A DNA stretch of 11,044 nt, taken from NCBI GenBank assembly GCA_003533975.1, contig DQCL01000116.1, positions 7,424 through 18,467 of the forward strand, written 5' to 3'. Positions 1 through 7,275 of this stretch are shown here, in pieces (within the stretch, counting starts at the first letter, position 1; each line of letters opens with the position of its first letter). A program made the translations under genes and the position numbers. This stretch comes from Octadecabacter sp. GTDB lineage: Bacteria > Pseudomonadota > Alphaproteobacteria > Rhodobacterales > Rhodobacteraceae. Below the pieces are notes generated by a model. That model saw only the letters and a program-made list of their open reading frames with translations, ran no database searches and was not told the origin of the DNA.

Positions 1-309
1 ATCCGTTTTGGTCGGATGCAGCGGCGCCAAGAAGAGGCGCGCCATGAATTGATTGTTGGTGAACTCCAGCGTTTGTCTGAACATTTGGGTGATCAATGGT
101 CGATGACGCCGAACTTCAAATCCAAATATCTGCGCGGCGCGGGGGAGCTTGAATTGGTTCGCTCCGGTCTCGATGACACGATGCGCACTGCGTATCAGTC
201 TATGCGCGAGGTTTGGCATGCGCGTGATGATGTCCATGATCTACGCACTGCTGCGTACATTGTGTCGATCGATAAGGTCGCTGCGAGCTATAAAGCCAAG
301 GGGCTGTAA
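1..309 (+). CDS. Glu/Leu/Phe/Val dehydrogenase family (probable glutamate dehydrogenase), 3' end only
   Basis: The frame is open from base 1 (I-R-F-G-R-M-Q-R-R) and stops with TAA at 307-309, giving the last 102 residues. The methionine at base 16 is internal, because RFGRMQRR continues upstream in this family. Seen: a charged helix, then GAGELELVRSGLDDTM, MREVWHARDDVHDLRTAAY and a C-terminal KVAASYKAKGL. I recognise this as the tail of the long alphaproteobacterial Glu/Leu/Phe/Val dehydrogenase type. Such enzymes reversibly deaminate an amino acid (usually glutamate to 2-oxoglutarate and ammonium) in the cytoplasm with NAD(P). The catalytic lysine and Rossmann domain lie outside the window, so substrate and cofactor cannot be judged. 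It is on the same strand as the sarcosine oxidase operon but separated by 154 bp and a hairpin, so it is probably a separate transcript. Confidence 0.8.
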   Translation: MRFGRMQRRQEEARHELIVGELQRLSEHLGDQWSMTPNFKSKYLRGAGELELVRSGLDDTMRTAYQSMREVWHARDDVHDLRTAAYIVSIDKVAASYKAKGL

Positions 310-317
310 AACGTCCG

Positions 318-353
318 ACGGCCCTCGGCCAGTACATATCGGCTGAGGGCCGT
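318..353 (+). terminator. Hairpin after the dehydrogenase gene, candidate terminator
   Basis: A 13-bp stem (arms 318-330 and 341-353, one G-U pair) closes a 10-base loop and begins 8 bases after the dehydrogenase stop codon. It is very GC-rich and would be stable in RNA. No clean U-tract follows: the next bases are GCCGGTCGTCGTCTTTC. It may therefore be a mRNA 3'-end stabiliser or a Rho-assisted terminator instead of a classical intrinsic one. The remaining 110 bp before soxB show no convincing promoter. Confidence 0.55.
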
Positions 354-463
354 GCCGGTCGTCGTCTTTCGTCGCTCCTGATCCGGCAAATGTCGAAATG
401 GGGCGTTGCACCTAGGGCGGGCTAAAGTAGGGTTGTCTTGACAGGTTCGGTCAAGAGGGCAGC

Positions 464-1717
464 ATGGGCTATTCAGGTTTCAAAGTTATCAAAGAAGGGT
501 TGTTTGGCCAAAAAGGGTGGAAACCCGTTTGGCGCAACCCCGATCCCAAACCAGAATATGACGTGATCATCATTGGCGGCGGTGGTCATGGCCTTTCCAC
601 GGCCTATTATTTGGCGAAAGAATACGGGATCACCAATGTTGCGGTGCTTGAAAAGGGTTACCTTGGGGGCGGCAATGTTGGGCGAAATACAACGATTGTT
701 CGTGCGAACTACGGGCTGCCCGGCAACTCCGAATTCTATTCCCATTCTTTGAAATTGTGGGAAGGGATGGAACAAGACCTGAACTACAACACGATGATGT
801 CGCAGCGCGGGGTGCTCAACCTGTTTCATTCAGACGGGCAGCGAGATGCGTTTGCGCGGCGTGGAAATACGATGCGCAATCAAGGTGATGATGCAGAACT
901 TCTGACGCCGGAACAGGTTCGCGTCGAAGCCCCGATGATTGATTTCGACAACGTGCGTTTCCCGATTTACGGTGGTTTGATGCATCGTCGTGGTGGCACG
1001 GCGCGCCATGATGCTGTCGCGTGGGGCTATGCACGCGGTGCGGACCAACGGGGCGTCGATCTGATCCAGAATTGCGAAGTCACTGGAATCGATATTGAGG
1101 GCGGGGTCGTACGCGGGGTGCAAACCAGCCGCGGTGCGATCCGCGCCAAGAAAGTTGCGATCGTTGTTGCCGGTCGCTCAAGCCAAGTCGCGGGGATGGC
1201 AGGCATGCGCCTTCCGATCGAAAGCCATGTGTTGCAGGCGTTCGTATCCGAAGGCCTAAAGCCGATTATGCCTGGGGTTATCAGCTTTGGGATGGGCCAC
1301 TTTTACATCAGCCAGTCTGACAAAGGCGGTCTGGTTTTCGGCGGCGATCTGGATTTCTACGCCTCATACGCTGCGCGTGGTAATCTTCCGATGAAAGAGC
1401 ACGTGATGGACGCCGCGATGACGTTGATGCCGTCGATTGGTAAAGCTCGCGTGCTACGTAGCTGGGGGGGCATCATGGATATGTCGTCCGATGGTTCACC
1501 GATTATCGACAAGACCCAAACCGAGGGCCTCTTTCTAAATTGTGGCTGGTGTTACGGCGGCTTCAAGGCCGTCCCCGGATCGGGATTTAGCTATGCTCAC
1601 CTCATTGCCAAGGGCGAACACCACGCCCCTGCTGCCCGCTTTCGTCTTGACCGGTTCCGCACTGGAACTGGGCTGATGGATGAAGAGGGCACCGGCTCTC
1701 AGCACAATCTACATTAG
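464..1717 (+). CDS. soxB: Heterotetrameric sarcosine oxidase, beta subunit
   Basis: 417 residues, close to the usual 400-420. This flavin-bearing subunit oxidises the N-methyl group of sarcosine (N-methylglycine), giving glycine, H2O2 and a one-carbon unit passed to tetrahydrofolate on SoxA. Seen: an N-terminal extension, then a dinucleotide-binding fold with GGGGHGLSTAYYLAK (residues 38-52), an E-K-G acidic strand end near 63-65, and the family segment GGNVGRNTTIVRANY (69-83). The C-terminal part carries LRSWGGIMDMSSDGSPI and the glycine-rich NCGWCYGGFKAVPGSGF. His182, in ARHDAVAW, lines up from memory with the histidine that carries covalent FMN in the Corynebacterium enzyme. FAD binds non-covalently at the N-terminal fold. 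The ATG at 464 is preceded by AAGAGGG (453-459), a usable ribosome binding site. It heads a four-gene operon, with soxD starting 8 bp after its stop. Confidence 0.95.
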   Translation: MGYSGFKVIKEGLFGQKGWKPVWRNPDPKPEYDVIIIGGGGHGLSTAYYLAKEYGITNVAVLEKGYLGGGNVGRNTTIVRANYGLPGNSEFYSHSLKLWEGMEQDLNYNTMMSQRGVLNLFHSDGQRDAFARRGNTMRNQGDDAELLTPEQVRVEAPMIDFDNVRFPIYGGLMHRRGGTARHDAVAWGYARGADQRGVDLIQNCEVTGIDIEGGVVRGVQTSRGAIRAKKVAIVVAGRSSQVAGMAGMRLPIESHVLQAFVSEGLKPIMPGVISFGMGHFYISQSDKGGLVFGGDLDFYASYAARGNLPMKEHVMDAAMTLMPSIGKARVLRSWGGIMDMSSDGSPIIDKTQTEGLFLNCGWCYGGFKAVPGSGFSYAHLIAKGEHHAPAARFRLDRFRTGTGLMDEEGTGSQHNLH

Positions 1718-1720
1718 GAT
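1716..1720 (+). promoter_or_regulatory. soxD ribosome binding site embedded in the soxB stop codon
   Basis: AGGAT begins inside the TAG stop of soxB (1715-1717) and sits 5-6 bases before the soxD ATG at 1726. Ribosomes ending soxB are thus positioned to begin soxD, which fits translational coupling of subunits made in equal amounts. Confidence 0.6.
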
Positions 1721-1725
1721 CACAC

Positions 1726-1989
1726 ATGCGCCTGCCATGCCCAATCTGCGGTGAACGCGATCGCCGCGAGTTTTACTACCAAGGTCACGCGACTTTGTTG
1801 GACCGCCCCGCAGCAGATGCCGATGCGGGCGCGTGGGACGATTACGTTCACAATCGCGATAACCCAGCGGGCGAAACGCGCGACCTTTGGCATCACGAAG
1901 CCGGATGTGGTGCGTGGATCGTTGTGACTCGTAATACTGTGACCCATGAAGTCTTGGGCGCGGTTCTGGCGGAAAAGGCGAAGTCATGA
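1726..1989 (+). CDS. soxD: Heterotetrameric sarcosine oxidase, delta subunit (zinc-binding)
   Basis: 87 residues, normal for this small subunit (about 85-100). SoxD is a structural zinc protein of the sarcosine oxidase tetramer and has no catalytic role of its own. Seen: CPIC at the N-terminus (Cys5, Cys8) and H-x3-C near the end (His57, Cys61). This Cys-x2-Cys...His-x3-Cys pattern matches the zinc site known from the Corynebacterium enzyme. Family features are also present: REFYYQGHA, a W-D-D-Y-V-H-N-R-D-N-P-A-G segment, and E-x-W/L-W-H-H before the His ligand. The gene lies between soxB and soxA. Its TGA stop shares ATGA with the soxA start (1986-1989), so the two are translationally coupled. 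Confidence 0.95.
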   Translation: MRLPCPICGERDRREFYYQGHATLLDRPAADADAGAWDDYVHNRDNPAGETRDLWHHEAGCGAWIVVTRNTVTHEVLGAVLAEKAKS

Positions 1990-4913
1990 GAGTTGCAGGA
2001 AAAGGGCTGAACCCGAATGGCGCGCCGGTGTCATTCACGTTTGATGGTACATCTTATACGGGGCGAGAAGGCGACACACTTTCGGCGGCACTACTGGCCA
2101 ATGGGGTGCGCCTAATGGGGCGGTCGTTCAAGTACCATCGTCCGCGCGGCGTTTTGACGGCCGGTTCCGAGGAGCCAAACGCGCTGGTCACAGTCGGGCA
2201 GGGTGCACGCCAAGACCCCAATATTCGCGCCACAACTCAAACGCTATATGACGGGTTGGCGGCACGTAGCCAGAACGCTTGGCCGTCCTTGAAATATGAC
2301 GCAATGGCTGTAAATGACCTCGCTTCACCGTTCTTAACTGCCGGATTTTATTACAAAACATTCATGTGGCCTAAGGCGTTTTGGGAAAAGTTATACGAAC
2401 CGATTATCCGCCACGCCGCAGGGCTTGGGGCGCTTTCTGGCGATGCGGTTGAGGAGACCTACGAGAAGGCGTTCGCCTTTTGTGACGTGCTTGTTATTGG
2501 CGCTGGGCCTGCTGGCATCATGGCGGCGTTAACCGCGGCGCAGTCTGGCGCTGACGTTATTCTTGTGGATGAAGATACCCAAATGGGGGGTCGCTTGTTG
2601 GCCGAAACAGCTGAGATTGACGGTCAGTCCGGCCCCGATTGGGTTGCAGCACAACTGGGCGCGCTTGCAAAGATGGACAACGTTCGTCTGATGACGCGCA
2701 CCACCGTGACGGGAGCCTATGACCAAGGAACGTTCGGCGCTCTTGAGCAGGTAAGCGAACAAAACGCACCGCTGAATACGCCACGCGAGTGTTTCTGGCG
2801 CATCACGGCCAAGCGCTCGATCCTATGTGCCGGTGCGCTTGAACGCCCCATTGCGTTTCCCAACAACGACCGCCCCGGTATCATGCTTGCGTCGGCTGTG
2901 CGGGCCTATTTGAACCGCTGGGGAGTAGCCGCTGGTTCTGCAGTCACGGTTTTTGCCAACAACGATGATGCCCACCGCACGGCGCTGGATTTGATCGGCG
3001 CTGGCGTGACCGTGGCCGCTGTTATCGACAGCCGTGAGGATGCTCAATCGCTGGGTGACTATCCACTGTTTTCAGGCGCGCAGGTTATCGCCACAAAAGG
3101 GCGCCTTGGCTTGAAAAGCATCACAGTGCAGGACGCGCGTGGAACCCATGAAATCGAAACGGATTGTCTTGCTATATCAGGCGGTTGGAATCCATCTGTG
3201 CATCTGACCTGCCACATGAACGGGCGACCAACGTGGTCTGATGATATTCTAAGTTTTGTGCCAACCGACAATTCTATTCCTGACATGACAGTTGCCGGCG
3301 CTGCGCGTGGAAACTTTTCAACATTAGGATGTTTAGAAGACGGGATTTCGGTTGCGAAAGCGACGGTAACGTCGCTTGACCTAAAGTCCCCGCAGATTGC
3401 GACCCCAGCCGCCGAAGACGATCCATACAGTATCCAAGCCCTGTGGCAGGTGGACGGGACGGGCCGAAAGTGGCTCGACTTCCAGAACGATGTGCACGTG
3501 AAGGATGTCAAACTCGCCGCACAAGAGAACTTCCGGAGCGTTGAGCATATGAAACGCTACACCACCCAAGGCATGGCAACCGATCAGGGTAAAAATTCCA
3601 ATGTCGTGGCACTGGCGGTGCTGGCGGACGCAACGGGGCGCGGGATTCCTGAGACGGGCACGACAACATTCCGCCCGCCCTATGTGCCGGTCTCAATCGC
3701 GGCGATGGGTGCTGGGTCGCAAGGTCATGGTTTTGCCCCTGAACGCCACCTGACGTCCCATAATGCCAGCGTTGATCGCAACGCGCCGATGGTCGAAGTC
3801 GGCCTTTGGTATCGCGCGAGCTATTTTCCGAAACCAAGTGAAACAACATGGCTTGAGGCCTGCAACCGCGAGGTAAATGTGGTGCGCAATCATGTTGGCG
3901 TTTGCGATGTTTCCACCTTGGGCAAGATTGATATTCAGGGGGCTGATGCCGCCGAGTTTCTTGATTTTGTGTACTGCAACACGTTTTCAAGTCTGAAAGA
4001 AAACCGCGTGCGGTATGGCTTGATGCTACGCGAAGACGGCCATGTCATGGACGATGGCACCACCGCGCGGCTGGGGCTGAACCACTATGTGATGACAACA
4101 ACGACCGCCGCAGCAGGGCAGATCATGAAGCACCTCGATTGGGTTCGTCAGGCGCTGCGGCCCGACCTTGATGTGCGCTTTGCGTCGGTCACGGAACAGT
4201 GGGCGCAGTTCGCAGTTGCTGGGCCAAAATCACGTGAATTGCTGAACTCGATCCTGGATGAGCAGATTGATAACGAAAGCTGGCCGTTTATGGCCTGCGG
4301 TGATGTCGGCGTTGCGGGTGTGCAAGGGCGTCTGTTCCGGATCTCATTTTCAGGTGAACACGCCTATGAAATCGCGGTTCCGGCGCGCTATGGGGCGTCC
4401 CTATTCGGTTTGCTCACGACACAGGCTGAGGCCATGGAGGGCGGGTTGTATGGTTTGGAAGCCCTCAACGTGTTGCGCATCGAAAAGGGCTTTATCACCC
4501 ACGCGGAAATTCATGGTCGGGTGACGGCATTTGATATCGGGTTTGACCGGATGGTGAGCCAGAAGAAGGACTGTATCGGCAACACGATGTCGCGTCGCGG
4601 CGGGTTGCTTGATGCGGAGCGCGAACAGATGATCGGGTTAAAACCTGTTGAAAACGAACACAAATTGACAGCCGGTGCCCATTTGTTTGTCGAAGGTGCA
4701 GACGCGGTTAGCGAGAACGATCAAGGGTATGTGACGTCTGTTTGTCATTCTCCGACGCTGGGGCACGACATCGGCATGGGCTTTCTGAAAGATGGGCCAA
4801 ACCGCTACGGGGAACGGGTCATGTTGGTCGATCATGTACGCAACAATCACGTGCTCTGTGAGGTTTGCCACCCCGTCTTCTTTGACCCTGAAGGAGGGCT
4901 TGCCCGTGGTTAA
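1986..4913 (+). CDS. soxA: Heterotetrameric sarcosine oxidase, alpha subunit
   Basis: 975 residues, typical for this large subunit (about 965-1000). It binds NAD and tetrahydrofolate and, with SoxB, turns the sarcosine methyl group into 5,10-methylene-tetrahydrofolate. Domains in order: residues 1-75, a ferredoxin-like fold with EGDTLSAALLANGV and SFKYHRPRG but no iron-sulfur cysteines, as is usual here; about 165-460, a two-dinucleotide-fold disulfide-reductase-type region with GAGPAG at 172-177 and the conserved GALERP near 283; about 520-570, a linker with MKRYTTQGMATDQGK; about 597-860, an aminomethyltransferase (GcvT-like) folate domain with GVCDVSTLGKIDIQG; about 868-970, the GcvT C-terminal barrel. 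The ATG overlaps the soxD stop (ATGA) and has AAGG (1975-1978) upstream. The last 8 bases overlap soxG. Confidence 0.96.
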   Translation: MRVAGKGLNPNGAPVSFTFDGTSYTGREGDTLSAALLANGVRLMGRSFKYHRPRGVLTAGSEEPNALVTVGQGARQDPNIRATTQTLYDGLAARSQNAWPSLKYDAMAVNDLASPFLTAGFYYKTFMWPKAFWEKLYEPIIRHAAGLGALSGDAVEETYEKAFAFCDVLVIGAGPAGIMAALTAAQSGADVILVDEDTQMGGRLLAETAEIDGQSGPDWVAAQLGALAKMDNVRLMTRTTVTGAYDQGTFGALEQVSEQNAPLNTPRECFWRITAKRSILCAGALERPIAFPNNDRPGIMLASAVRAYLNRWGVAAGSAVTVFANNDDAHRTALDLIGAGVTVAAVIDSREDAQSLGDYPLFSGAQVIATKGRLGLKSITVQDARGTHEIETDCLAISGGWNPSVHLTCHMNGRPTWSDDILSFVPTDNSIPDMTVAGAARGNFSTLGCLEDGISVAKATVTSLDLKSPQIATPAAEDDPYSIQALWQVDGTGRKWLDFQNDVHVKDVKLAAQENFRSVEHMKRYTTQGMATDQGKNSNVVALAVLADATGRGIPETGTTTFRPPYVPVSIAAMGAGSQGHGFAPERHLTSHNASVDRNAPMVEVGLWYRASYFPKPSETTWLEACNREVNVVRNHVGVCDVSTLGKIDIQGADAAEFLDFVYCNTFSSLKENRVRYGLMLREDGHVMDDGTTARLGLNHYVMTTTTAAAGQIMKHLDWVRQALRPDLDVRFASVTEQWAQFAVAGPKSRELLNSILDEQIDNESWPFMACGDVGVAGVQGRLFRISFSGEHAYEIAVPARYGASLFGLLTTQAEAMEGGLYGLEALNVLRIEKGFITHAEIHGRVTAFDIGFDRMVSQKKDCIGNTMSRRGGLLDAEREQMIGLKPVENEHKLTAGAHLFVEGADAVSENDQGYVTSVCHSPTLGHDIGMGFLKDGPNRYGERVMLVDHVRNNHVLCEVCHPVFFDPEGGLARG
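4891..4898 (+). promoter_or_regulatory. Strong ribosome binding site that fixes the soxG GTG start
   Basis: AAGGAGGG lies inside the 3' end of soxA, seven bases before the GTG at 4906. It is the best Shine-Dalgarno match near the soxA/soxG junction. It decides for GTG 4906 over the in-frame ATG at 4792, which would overlap soxA by more than 120 bases and add 38 residues with no resemblance to SoxG. Confidence 0.8.
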
Positions 4914-5454
4914 TTTGATCGCCAAAACACCCTGCGCAGGATTGCTGCCCAAAACGATTGGCACTGTTACTGTGACGGAAGTTAACGCGGGGCAGATGAC
5001 GCTCCTCGCACCGCACCGAGGGCAAAAAAAGGCAGTGTCAGACGCCTTGAAATCCGCTGTCGGTGTTGGCTTTCCTGCTCCAAATCGCTGCTTGGGAACG
5101 GCCCCACGTGCCATGTGGTGCGGCCAGGAACAAGCGCTGCTTATTGGTGCCGCTTGCCCTGAATTAGCAGGGGCTGCTTGCGTCGATCATTCGGATGCTT
5201 GGGCGATCGTGCAGATTGACGGTGCTGACGCCGTGGCGGTTCTTGCGCGCCTCACGCCACTTGATTTACGTGCAACAGAATTCAAACGCGGCCACACAGC
5301 CCGAACGCTAATCGGTCACATGACGGGCGGAATCACGCGACTTGGGGCGCATAGTTTTGAAGTGATGGTGATGCGCTCAATGGCAGGTACGTTGGTTCAT
5401 GACTTAACCCAAGCGGCCGAAAACATGGCGGCGCGTGCGCTTCAAGGTCGTTAG
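4906..5454 (+). CDS. soxG: Heterotetrameric sarcosine oxidase, gamma subunit
   Basis: 182 residues from a GTG start, in the usual SoxG range of about 180-200. SoxG is the folate-fold (GcvT-like) accessory subunit of the tetramer; it has no flavin and is thought to be structural. Seen: an N-terminal segment with VTVTEVNAGQMTLLAPHRG, an N-R-C-L-G-x-A-P-R-A-M-W-C-G strand, a middle WAIVQIDGADAVAVLARLTPLDLR typical of the GcvT fold, then HTARTLIGHMTGGITRLGAHSFEVMVMRSMAGTLVHDL. It is the last gene of soxBDAG and overlaps the soxA 3' end by 8 bp. Its TAG stop overlaps the stop of the convergent lipoprotein gene. The purU and glyA genes that often adjoin sox operons are not in the window. Confidence 0.93.
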   Translation: MVNLIAKTPCAGLLPKTIGTVTVTEVNAGQMTLLAPHRGQKKAVSDALKSAVGVGFPAPNRCLGTAPRAMWCGQEQALLIGAACPELAGAACVDHSDAWAIVQIDGADAVAVLARLTPLDLRATEFKRGHTARTLIGHMTGGITRLGAHSFEVMVMRSMAGTLVHDLTQAAENMAARALQGR

Positions 5455-6188
5455 CAAACGATAATAGCCAATTCTTTTGCTATCGTTACACCGTTGGCCT
5501 CAAGCTCGTCGATGACGGCCTGTTGTTCTTCTGACAGTTCCCAAGGTGTAATGTAGATTTCACGCAAGTTCGGTATCGTCTTGAGAACCGAGAAATCAGC
5601 CTCAGTTGAGGTATCAAGGTCAAGTACCTCAAGGCTTGGGTGGCGACGCAGGGCCTCAAGGCTCGTAATGTCCGCGCGGCTGAGAGTGAGGGACCTGAGC
5701 TGCGAAAGTTGGCGCACGAAGGCCATATCGCCGAGATCAGACCCACCGAGTGCAAGTTCCTGCAACCCGCTTAACTGGCCAATGGCGCTGTAGTCTTGCA
5801 CTTGCAAATTCTGCGCGTGAAGCAATGTCAGGCTGGTGAAGTTCTTTAGTTCACTTAGGTCGGTGACTTGGGTTCGCCCGATATGCAGCTCGACAAGCTG
5901 GGTCATTGGCGCGATGTCGCTAAGGTCACTAAAGTCGGTGAAGCTGGCCATGAATGCAGTGACGTGGTCCAGTTCGGCGACTTGAGAGTAATCTTCGAGA
6001 TACCCTGAGTCGAGGTTCAGTCGTCCGCAAACGCTATCACGGCAGTTTTCGACTTTGGCTTGCGTGGCGGCCAAACGTTCGGCCTGCAACTCCTCGAGGG
6101 TTTGTGGCGTGCCACCCGTTTCCAGCTGGCAGGCGGACAGCACCATTAAGGCCGCGGCGAACAAAGCAGATCTGGGAAATGGCAGCAT
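5451..6188 (-). CDS. Leucine-rich-repeat lipoprotein, function unknown
   Basis: 245 residues. The N-terminus is a lipoprotein signal: Arg6, the hydrophobic stretch ALFAAALMVL, and a lipobox L-S-A-C with Cys20 as the predicted lipidated residue. Residue Gln21 at +2 suggests an outer-membrane destination. After a short helical linker with Cys49 and Cys54 (possible disulfide), about six repeats of 22-23 residues run from about 66 to 213. They have the pattern L-x-x-L-x-x-L-x-L-x-x-x-x-I/V-x-D, close to internalin-type repeats. A helical cap with SEEQQAVIDELEANG follows, and the chain ends in Cys245. Such repeats usually bind other proteins, but no partner can be named. The start is supported by AAGGA at 6198-6202 (minus strand). 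It lies 70 bp downstream of choV on the same strand and could be read through from the cho operon; at its 3' end it overlaps soxG. Confidence 0.8.
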   Translation of the reverse strand: MLPFPRSALFAAALMVLSACQLETGGTPQTLEELQAERLAATQAKVENCRDSVCGRLNLDSGYLEDYSQVAELDHVTAFMASFTDFSDLSDIAPMTQLVELHIGRTQVTDLSELKNFTSLTLLHAQNLQVQDYSAIGQLSGLQELALGGSDLGDMAFVRQLSQLRSLTLSRADITSLEALRRHPSLEVLDLDTSTEADFSVLKTIPNLREIYITPWELSEEQQAVIDELEANGVTIAKELAIIVC

Positions 6189-6198
6189 TTTAAAACAT

Positions 6199-6264
6199 CC
6201 TTAGCAAATACGCCGCAAGGATGGCCCGATCTGGCAGGAACACGCAAGGTCGGTTTTGCTAAGG
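6199..6264 (-). repeat. Perfect 10-bp inverted repeat spanning the choV stop and the lipoprotein gene RBS
   Basis: CCTTAGCAAA at 6199-6208 is exactly complementary to TTTGCTAAGG at 6255-6264, with 46 bases between. In minus-strand RNA the first arm contains the choV stop codon (6259-6261) and runs into the end of choV. The second arm overlaps the AAGGA ribosome binding site (6198-6202) of the lipoprotein gene. Pairing would hide that site, so the repeat could limit translation of the lipoprotein on a read-through cho transcript. The repeat itself is certain; the role is inferred. Confidence 0.6.
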
Positions 6265-7275
6265 TGCGTTCTTTGGGCTGATCCGCGCCAGCACGCTGCG
6301 TTGCGTGATTTGGCCAAGTGCCTTGCCGTTTTCGGTGACCGTCAACGCGCCAAATTCGCAGAGATCGTCGATAACTTGCGAGACTGGCGTTTCTGCATTC
6401 ACTTCGTGGCCACCAGACCCGTCGATCATGACGTCGCGTGCACACAGCACTCCAAGCGGGTTCATATTGGCAACAAAATCAGCCACGTAGCCGTTGGCAG
6501 GTTCGCTGAAAATTTCACGCGGGGTGCCGCATTGCACGATGCGTCCCCCCTCCATAATCGCGATGCGGTTGCCGATTTTGAACGCTTCATCAAGGTCGTG
6601 GGATACGAAAATGATGGTGCGATTGAGGCGTTGTTGCAGGTCTAACAACTCATCCTGAAGGCGCGTTCGGATCAACGGGTCGAGCGCCGAAAAGGGTTCA
6701 TCCATCAACAAGATCGGGGCGTCGGTTACGAATGCGCGCGCTAATCCTACACGTTGCTGCATACCACCTGAAAGTTCACCCACCAACGCGGTGGCGCGGT
6801 CTGCAAGGCCAACCAGTTCAAGTTGCTCGTCAATTTTCCGAAGCTTCTCAGCCTTGTTCATCCCCGCCAGCTCAAGCCCAAGCCCAACGTTGTCGCGCAC
6901 TGTGCGCCACGGCAGCAGGCCAAACTGTTGAAACACCATCGACACACATTCACGGCGCAGCTTGCGTAACTCCTTGGCGGGGGCGGAGCCGACTTCGCAA
7001 GACCAGTCACCATCGTGAACAACGACGCCGCCACGCACCACGGGATTCAGCCCGTTGACCGCACGCAATAGCGTTGATTTGCCCGACCCTGACAGGCCCA
7101 TCAGCACAAGAATTTCGCCCGCATCCACATCAAGCGAACAGTTGTGAACACCCAAGACCTGACCCGTGGCCTTTTGGATTTCGGTGCGTTCGCCGCCTTC
7201 ATCCATCAATGGCAGTGCGCGTTCCGGCTTGTCGCCAAACACAATGGAAACGTCTTTAAATTCAACAGCTTTCAT
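6259..7275 (-). CDS. choV: Choline ABC transporter, ATP-binding protein
   Basis: 338 residues. This is the cytoplasmic ATPase that powers choline import through ChoW with periplasmic ChoX. Seen: Walker A GLSGSGKS (60-67), Q-loop Gln116 in MVFQQFGLLPW, signature LSGGMQQR (168-175), Walker B ILLMDEP with catalytic Glu193, D-loop SALDP, and His226 in SHDLDEA. The insertion with ALPLMDEGGERTEIQKATGQVLG (about 20-42) before Walker A is characteristic of the ChoV branch of glycine betaine/choline ATPases. About 60 C-terminal residues look like a half CBS region (GALTVTENGKALGQIT), shorter than the paired CBS domains of ProV/OpuA, so ionic-strength sensing is doubtful. The start shares ATGA with the choW stop (7272-7275). 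AGGAG at 7283-7287 lies seven bases upstream. Confidence 0.94.
   Translation of the reverse strand: MKAVEFKDVSIVFGDKPERALPLMDEGGERTEIQKATGQVLGVHNCSLDVDAGEILVLMGLSGSGKSTLLRAVNGLNPVVRGGVVVHDGDWSCEVGSAPAKELRKLRRECVSMVFQQFGLLPWRTVRDNVGLGLELAGMNKAEKLRKIDEQLELVGLADRATALVGELSGGMQQRVGLARAFVTDAPILLMDEPFSALDPLIRTRLQDELLDLQQRLNRTIIFVSHDLDEAFKIGNRIAIMEGGRIVQCGTPREIFSEPANGYVADFVANMNPLGVLCARDVMIDGSGGHEVNAETPVSQVIDDLCEFGALTVTENGKALGQITQRSVLARISPKNAP

Noticed and set aside
354..395. Second hairpin (GCCGG ... CCGGC) before soxB
   Set aside because: The stem is only 5 bp across a long loop, which is not distinguishable from chance in GC-rich DNA.
438..443. TTGACA as the -35 box of a soxB promoter
   Set aside because: A -10 box at normal spacing would fall at 460-466, on the soxB start codon itself, and nothing AT-rich is there. 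The real promoter was not found.
1986..2210. A [2Fe-2S] cluster in the ferredoxin-like N-terminus of SoxA
   Set aside because: The first 75 residues contain no cysteine. The fold is retained in sarcosine oxidases without a cluster.
3508..3990. Long open frame of 160 codons on the minus strand inside soxA
   Set aside because: It lies fully opposite well-conserved soxA coding sequence, its protein is rich in Arg/Pro/His with no recognisable domain, and it has no ribosome binding site. The same applies to the other antisense frames under soxB, soxA, choV, choW, choX, betI and betB.
4792..4905. Longer soxG starting at ATG 4792
   Set aside because: It would add 38 residues wholly inside soxA that do not look like SoxG, while GTG 4906 has an excellent ribosome binding site (AAGGAGGG) at ideal distance.
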